Shown: positions 63,351 through 64,000 of the stretch, piece by piece
How positions within the stretch are numbered: position 1 is the first letter of the stretch
Layout: every line of letters begins with the position of its first letter
NCBI RefSeq assembly: GCF_002803065.1
Contig: NZ_NNBL01000024.1
Span: 62,001 to 126,000, forward strand
From: Streptomyces sp. CB01635
Lineage (GTDB): Bacteria; Actinomycetota; Actinomycetes; Streptomycetales; Streptomycetaceae
DNA: 64,000 nt
Direction: 5' to 3'
Made by a program: the position numbers and the translations under genes
Notes under the pieces: generated by a model
What the model was told of the DNA's origin: nothing
Database searches by the model: none
Seen by the model: only the letters and a program-made list of their open reading frames with translations

Positions 63351-63967
63351 CCCCCGTAGACCCCGAGACGCCGACGTTCGACGAGCTGTTCGCCAAGTCG
63401 CCCGTGATGGCGATCCTGCGCGGCATGCCGGCGGACAAGTCCGTGGAACTCGCCGTACGAGCCTGGGACCTGGGCATCGAGTGCGTCGAGGTACCGGTGC
63501 AGACCGAGGAGGCCGCGCGGGTGCTCGCCGCCGTCGTGGCCGCGGGCCGCGAGCGCGGCAAGGCGGTCGGTGCGGGCACGGTCACCACGACCGAGCGCCT
63601 CGAGTGGGCGGTGTCGGCGGGTGCCGCGTTCACGGTGGCCCCCGGGCTCGCCGCCGAAGTGGCACAGGCCAGCATCGACGCGAGCCTGCCGCACCTGCCC
63701 GGCGTCGCCACCCCCACCGACGTCCAGGCGGCGCGGGCGCTCGGCCTGACCTGGCTGAAGGCCTTCCCGGCGAGCGTGCTCGGTCAGGGCTGGTTCAAGG
63801 CCATGCGGGGCCCGTTCCCGGAGGTGCCGTTCGTGGCGACGGGCGGCATCGACGCGTCCAACGCTGCCGCTTACCTGGCAGCCGGAGCCAGGGTCGTCGC
63901 CGTGGGCTCAGCCCTGGAGGACCCGGAACAACTCCCGCTGCTGGCCGATCTGTTGGCATCCCGCTAG
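63338..63967 (+). CDS. KDPG/KDPGal-type class I aldolase
   Basis: 209-aa aldolase of the Eda/DgoA family, cleaving 2-keto-3-deoxy-6-phospho-aldonates to pyruvate and glyceraldehyde 3-phosphate. The Schiff-base lysine is K141 in LTWLKAFPAS. E51 in VEVPVQ is the general base, and GAGTVT (79-84) and PFVATGGID (164-172) contact phosphate. Short overlap with the IclR gene. Next to dgoD its substrate should be the galacto form. It completes the pathway. Confidence 0.93.
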   Translation: MAPLTPVDPETPTFDELFAKSPVMAILRGMPADKSVELAVRAWDLGIECVEVPVQTEEAARVLAAVVAAGRERGKAVGAGTVTTTERLEWAVSAGAAFTVAPGLAAEVAQASIDASLPHLPGVATPTDVQAARALGLTWLKAFPASVLGQGWFKAMRGPFPEVPFVATGGIDASNAAAYLAAGARVVAVGSALEDPEQLPLLADLLASR

Positions 63968-64000
63968 GCACGGGCGACTTGCCTTTTAGAGGCTTGAACC

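Overview
The window reads as high-GC actinobacterial DNA, most likely an accessory region of a Streptomyces chromosome (inference). The signs are strong G/C at third codon positions, AGGAGG-type ribosome sites, GTG and TTG starts, a SARP-type activator, Tat signal peptides, secreted multidomain glycosidases and many decayed insertion sequences. No rRNA, tRNA or CRISPR array was seen.

Layout. 0.1-1.8 kb: a MmyB-type regulator divergent from a short-chain dehydrogenase. 1.9-7.1 kb: layered IS remnants around a complete ribonuclease J gene that lies between two 475-bp direct repeats. 7.2-19.4 kb: a carbohydrate or peptide uptake locus with a GH38 alpha-mannosidase, two near-identical divergent solute-binding lipoproteins, a complete Dpp/Opp-type ABC importer and a SARP/NB-ARC activator. 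The divergent promoter region carries paired heptamer direct repeats of the SARP kind. 19.4-21.6 kb: a class V aminotransferase divergent from a FadR-type regulator. 21.8-23.4 kb: a broken tnpB interrupted by a broken 1.17-kb IS. 23.5-28.0 kb: secreted plant-polysaccharide enzymes (a two-GH43 protein and a GH5). 28.0-36.0 kb: IS debris around a Nudix hydrolase, an unknown protein, a LysE-type exporter and a Tat-exported sulfatase.

36.0-44.2 kb is a tight operon with its own GntR regulator: an argininosuccinate-lyase-like enzyme, a polar amino-acid ABC importer, two NodB/PuuE-like hydrolases and a MmgE/PrpD protein. The lyase, hydrolase and epimerase combination suggests catabolism of an unusual N-substituted amino-dicarboxylate or cyclic imide rather than arginine synthesis. 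This is a hypothesis. A lower-GC membrane protein and a tyrosine-integrase scar follow.

45.9-64.0 kb looks like a complete galactoside-to-pyruvate system. It holds a secreted GH27 and a cytoplasmic GH36 alpha-galactosidase, a sugar ABC importer, a sugar-porter MFS, an aldose epimerase, an SDR (probable galactose dehydrogenase), an SMP-30 lactonase, a convincing galactonate dehydratase (DgoD, all catalytic residues present), a PfkB KDG-type kinase and a KDPG/KDPGal-type aldolase. It also has a DgoR-like and an IclR regulator. Together these would run an oxidative De Ley-Doudoroff route instead of the Leloir route. A shared AT-rich motif near 53.38 kb and 58.88 kb suggests common control by the DgoR-like protein.
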